6,655 nucleotides of DNA, from positions 1 through 6,655 of the forward strand of contig JAJZZW010000108.1 in the NCBI GenBank assembly GCA_021797385.1, given 5' to 3'. Both the position numbers and the translations under genes were made by a program. Positions 5,316 through 6,655 of the stretch are shown here, in pieces. The stretch is from Thermoplasmata archaeon (lineage in GTDB: Archaea > Thermoplasmatota > Thermoplasmata > Thermoplasmatales > Thermoplasmataceae). The stretch's first letter is position 1. The number at the start of each line of letters is the position of its first letter. Under the pieces are notes generated by a model. It was not told the DNA's origin and ran no database searches. It saw only the letters and a list, made by a program, of their open reading frames with translations.

Positions 5316-6268
5316 ATATCTGGCCGCATCCTTGGCATAAAGGCATTTCTAACCGCTTCATATATGAGTGTGCTCCTCGTAATACTATTATCTGAAATCA
5401 GCCCTGATATACCCATTTTGTGGCCAATATTTTCAATCCCATACACATCCTCCACAAAATTATTGGTACTACTTCCCGATTTTATTGCATCCATGACTGG
5501 GTTGGGCATTTCAAAACCTGAACCGAATCCTGTTGTAATATGGCTGTATCTGTCAATTATCGCGCAGTAATGCAAATCATAATATGTGTCATTTATTTTG
5601 TTATAAAACAATCCAGATTCTATGCCAATAGAGTAATCGTTATCCTTTAAACCGTACATTGCCCTTGTGGTAGCATATCTCATTGTATCCTCGCCAAAGG
5701 GTTGCTCGCTATCTGTTTTATAATCGGTATTTTTTGTTAAAGTATAATTTTTCATTATACTTCTAATAAATTCTTCACCTGCATCTATTTTCAGATTATT
5801 GCATGTAGAAACGGCTATCTTAACCGGTATTTTCCTCCTGCCTGTTCTCGTTATTTCCCCTTCAAGTATTCTAGAAGAACTTATTGGAAATAGGTCCTCT
5901 GCAAGCACATATGGTATTTTGACTACATTTAATTGTTCTTTTCCCATGGACTTGCGTTTTCCATTTATTCTCAGAGCATTCATATACGTTTCCGGTGAAA
6001 CAACAATGGTTGCATTTTCCACATCAAGTGTATTTCCAAATGTAGAATCCAGTGGATGTATTTCATAGTTATCTGTCAATTTATCCATAAATTTCTTTAC
6101 ATTTGCTATCCTTCTATTATACGAAACCGCTTTATCCTTGTGCAATTTTACATACTCATCTGAGGTAACACCTATCATGACTCTGTTTCCAGTTTGATAT
6201 GCCGCCATGAGTAATTTTTCATGCCCTCTGTGAAAACTATTGAATGTACCACCTACAAGTGTTATCAT
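5291..6268 (-). CDS. coaD: Phosphopantetheine adenylyltransferase fused to a DUF84 (inosine/xanthosine triphosphatase-like) domain
   Basis: The 325-residue protein joins two enzymes. Residues 1-145 are an archaeal-type phosphopantetheine adenylyltransferase (CoA synthesis: 4'-phosphopantetheine + ATP to dephospho-CoA + PPi). GGTFNSFHRGH (6-16) contains the HxGH nucleotidyltransferase motif (His13, His16), and ISSSRI (129-134) matches the second ATP-binding motif. After a basic linker (RTGRRK, 141-146), residues 149-325 match the DUF84/NTPase_I-T family (E. coli YjjX, which hydrolyses ITP and XTP). Motifs are IAVSTCNNLKI (151-161), EQPFGEDT (188-195), GIESGL (215-220), GFEMP (251-255), YGIENIGHKMGISGL (276-290) and SITRSTLIYEAV (295-306). 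Both halves look complete. I recall this fusion from Thermoplasmatales annotation as 'PPAT/unknown domain fusion', so it is not new. The CoA role is confident; nucleotide-sanitising activity of the second domain is inferred. The ATG lies 25 bp after a TATA-like box. Confidence 0.92.
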   Translation of the reverse strand: MITLVGGTFNSFHRGHEKLLMAAYQTGNRVMIGVTSDEYVKLHKDKAVSYNRRIANVKKFMDKLTDNYEIHPLDSTFGNTLDVENATIVVSPETYMNALRINGKRKSMGKEQLNVVKIPYVLAEDLFPISSSRILEGEITRTGRRKIPVKIAVSTCNNLKIDAGEEFIRSIMKNYTLTKNTDYKTDSEQPFGEDTMRYATTRAMYGLKDNDYSIGIESGLFYNKINDTYYDLHYCAIIDRYSHITTGFGSGFEMPNPVMDAIKSGSSTNNFVEDVYGIENIGHKMGISGLISDNSITRSTLIYEAVRNAFMPRMRPDIYGREFRA

Positions 6269-6288
6269 AAAAAGTAAATATGTAATTA

Positions 6289-6297
6289 TTATAAAAT
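6289..6297 (-). promoter_or_regulatory. Putative TATA box of the PPAT-DUF84 gene
   Basis: ATTTTATAA on the minus strand, centred 25 bp before the ATG at 6268 and located in the 34-bp gap after the aminotransferase gene. It suggests an independent leaderless transcript, although readthrough from the aminotransferase gene is also possible with so short a gap. Confidence 0.5.
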
Positions 6298-6302
6298 ATT
6301 AT

Positions 6303-6655
6303 TCAGAGAGCCTGTTTTTCCTCTCTTACAGTTTTTGCAAGCCTCTTTATTCCTTCCTTTATGTCATCATCGCTGGAGTATGTAAAGTTTAACCGCATTG
6401 TATTACGTTCGGGTTCATTATGGTAAAATGCTGATCCGGTTACATAGGCAATTTTGTTGTTTATTGCACGTTTGAGCATTTTAAGTGAATCTATATTCTT
6501 GTTCAATTTTACCCATAGAAACATTCCGCCGTCAGGTCTGGACCATGTTGCATCCTCCATATCATCATCCAGTGCCTCAAGCATTATATCTCTTTTTCTT
6601 CTATACAAATCTATGGTTTTTGGAACCTGTTTATAGATTATTCCCTTTCTAATAT
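6303..6655 (-). CDS. C-terminal part of a PLP-dependent aminotransferase (fold type I), truncated by the right edge
   Basis: The frame is open from the window edge to the stop at 6305-6303, giving 117 complete codons and no genuine start. The TTG at 6608 that could serve as a start is internal. The sequence matches the C-terminal domain of class I/II aminotransferases of the 2-aminoadipate/kynurenine/aromatic type. It has a helix ending in YRRKRDIMLEALDDDM, then WSRPDGGMFLWVKL (the 'P-GGMF-W' motif), then YVTGSAFYHNE, then NTMRLNFTYSSDDDI. The arginine of MRLNFT is the conserved residue that binds the substrate carboxylate. The PLP-binding lysine and the N-terminal half lie outside the window, so the amino acid specificity cannot be judged. 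It probably acts in amino acid synthesis or breakdown. It is followed by the PPAT-DUF84 gene on the same strand after 34 bp. Confidence 0.88.
   Translation of the reverse strand, partial: IRKGIIYKQVPKTIDLYRRKRDIMLEALDDDMEDATWSRPDGGMFLWVKLNKNIDSLKMLKRAINNKIAYVTGSAFYHNEPERNTMRLNFTYSSDDDIKEGIKRLAKTVREEKQAL

Noticed and set aside
5799..6068. 89-codon plus-strand frame within the PPAT-DUF84 gene
   Set aside because: It lies across the domain junction of a gene whose motifs on the other strand are clear, and has no family similarity or promoter.
6454..6636. 60-codon plus-strand frame at the right edge
   Set aside because: Antisense to the conserved C-terminal domain of the aminotransferase; serine-rich shadow translation.

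Overview
This window looks like an ordinary core-chromosome segment of an AT-rich archaeon, most likely a member of the Thermoplasmatales (Ferroplasma, Acidiplasma, Picrophilus or Thermoplasma type). Four things point there: a two-repeat archaeal TATA-binding protein, an archaeal Pus7/TruD-type pseudouridine synthase, a phosphopantetheine adenylyltransferase fused to a DUF84 domain (a fusion I associate with this order), and start codons that lack Shine-Dalgarno sequences but mostly carry a TATA-like box about 23-27 bp upstream. The exact species cannot be fixed from the sequence alone.

Layout, left to right: (i) the first 15 codons of an unidentified gene leaving the window on the minus strand (1-47), divergent from guaB; (ii) guaB, IMP dehydrogenase, plus strand (174-1631); (iii) a small orphan gene of 82 codons, possibly a winged-helix protein, plus strand (1729-1977); (iv) truD, plus strand (2114-3358); (v) tbp, minus strand, whose 3' end overlaps that of truD by 9 bp; (vi) a MIP18/SufT-like (DUF59) gene, minus strand (3982-4284, a shorter start than the longest open frame); (vii) a divergent 10-TM EamA/DMT-family transporter, plus strand (4407-5315); (viii) the PPAT-DUF84 fusion, minus strand (5291-6268), overlapping the transporter tail-to-tail by 25 bp; (ix) the C-terminal third of a fold-type I PLP aminotransferase, minus strand, entering from the right edge (6303-6655).

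The genes do not form one pathway operon. Almost every gene appears to have its own TATA-like promoter, so this is a compact mosaic of housekeeping genes: guanine nucleotide synthesis, tRNA modification, basal transcription, Fe-S maturation, CoA synthesis with possible nucleotide sanitation, transport and amino acid transamination. I saw no rRNA, tRNA, CRISPR array, insertion sequence or phage-like gene. No intergenic gap exceeds about 140 bp.

I do not see an undescribed multi-gene system here. The points most worth a second look are the PPAT-DUF84 fusion, two tandem TATA-like boxes 11 bp apart in front of the TATA-binding protein's own gene, a cluster of inverted repeats in the divergent spacer between the SufT-like gene and the transporter, and the two tail-to-tail gene overlaps.
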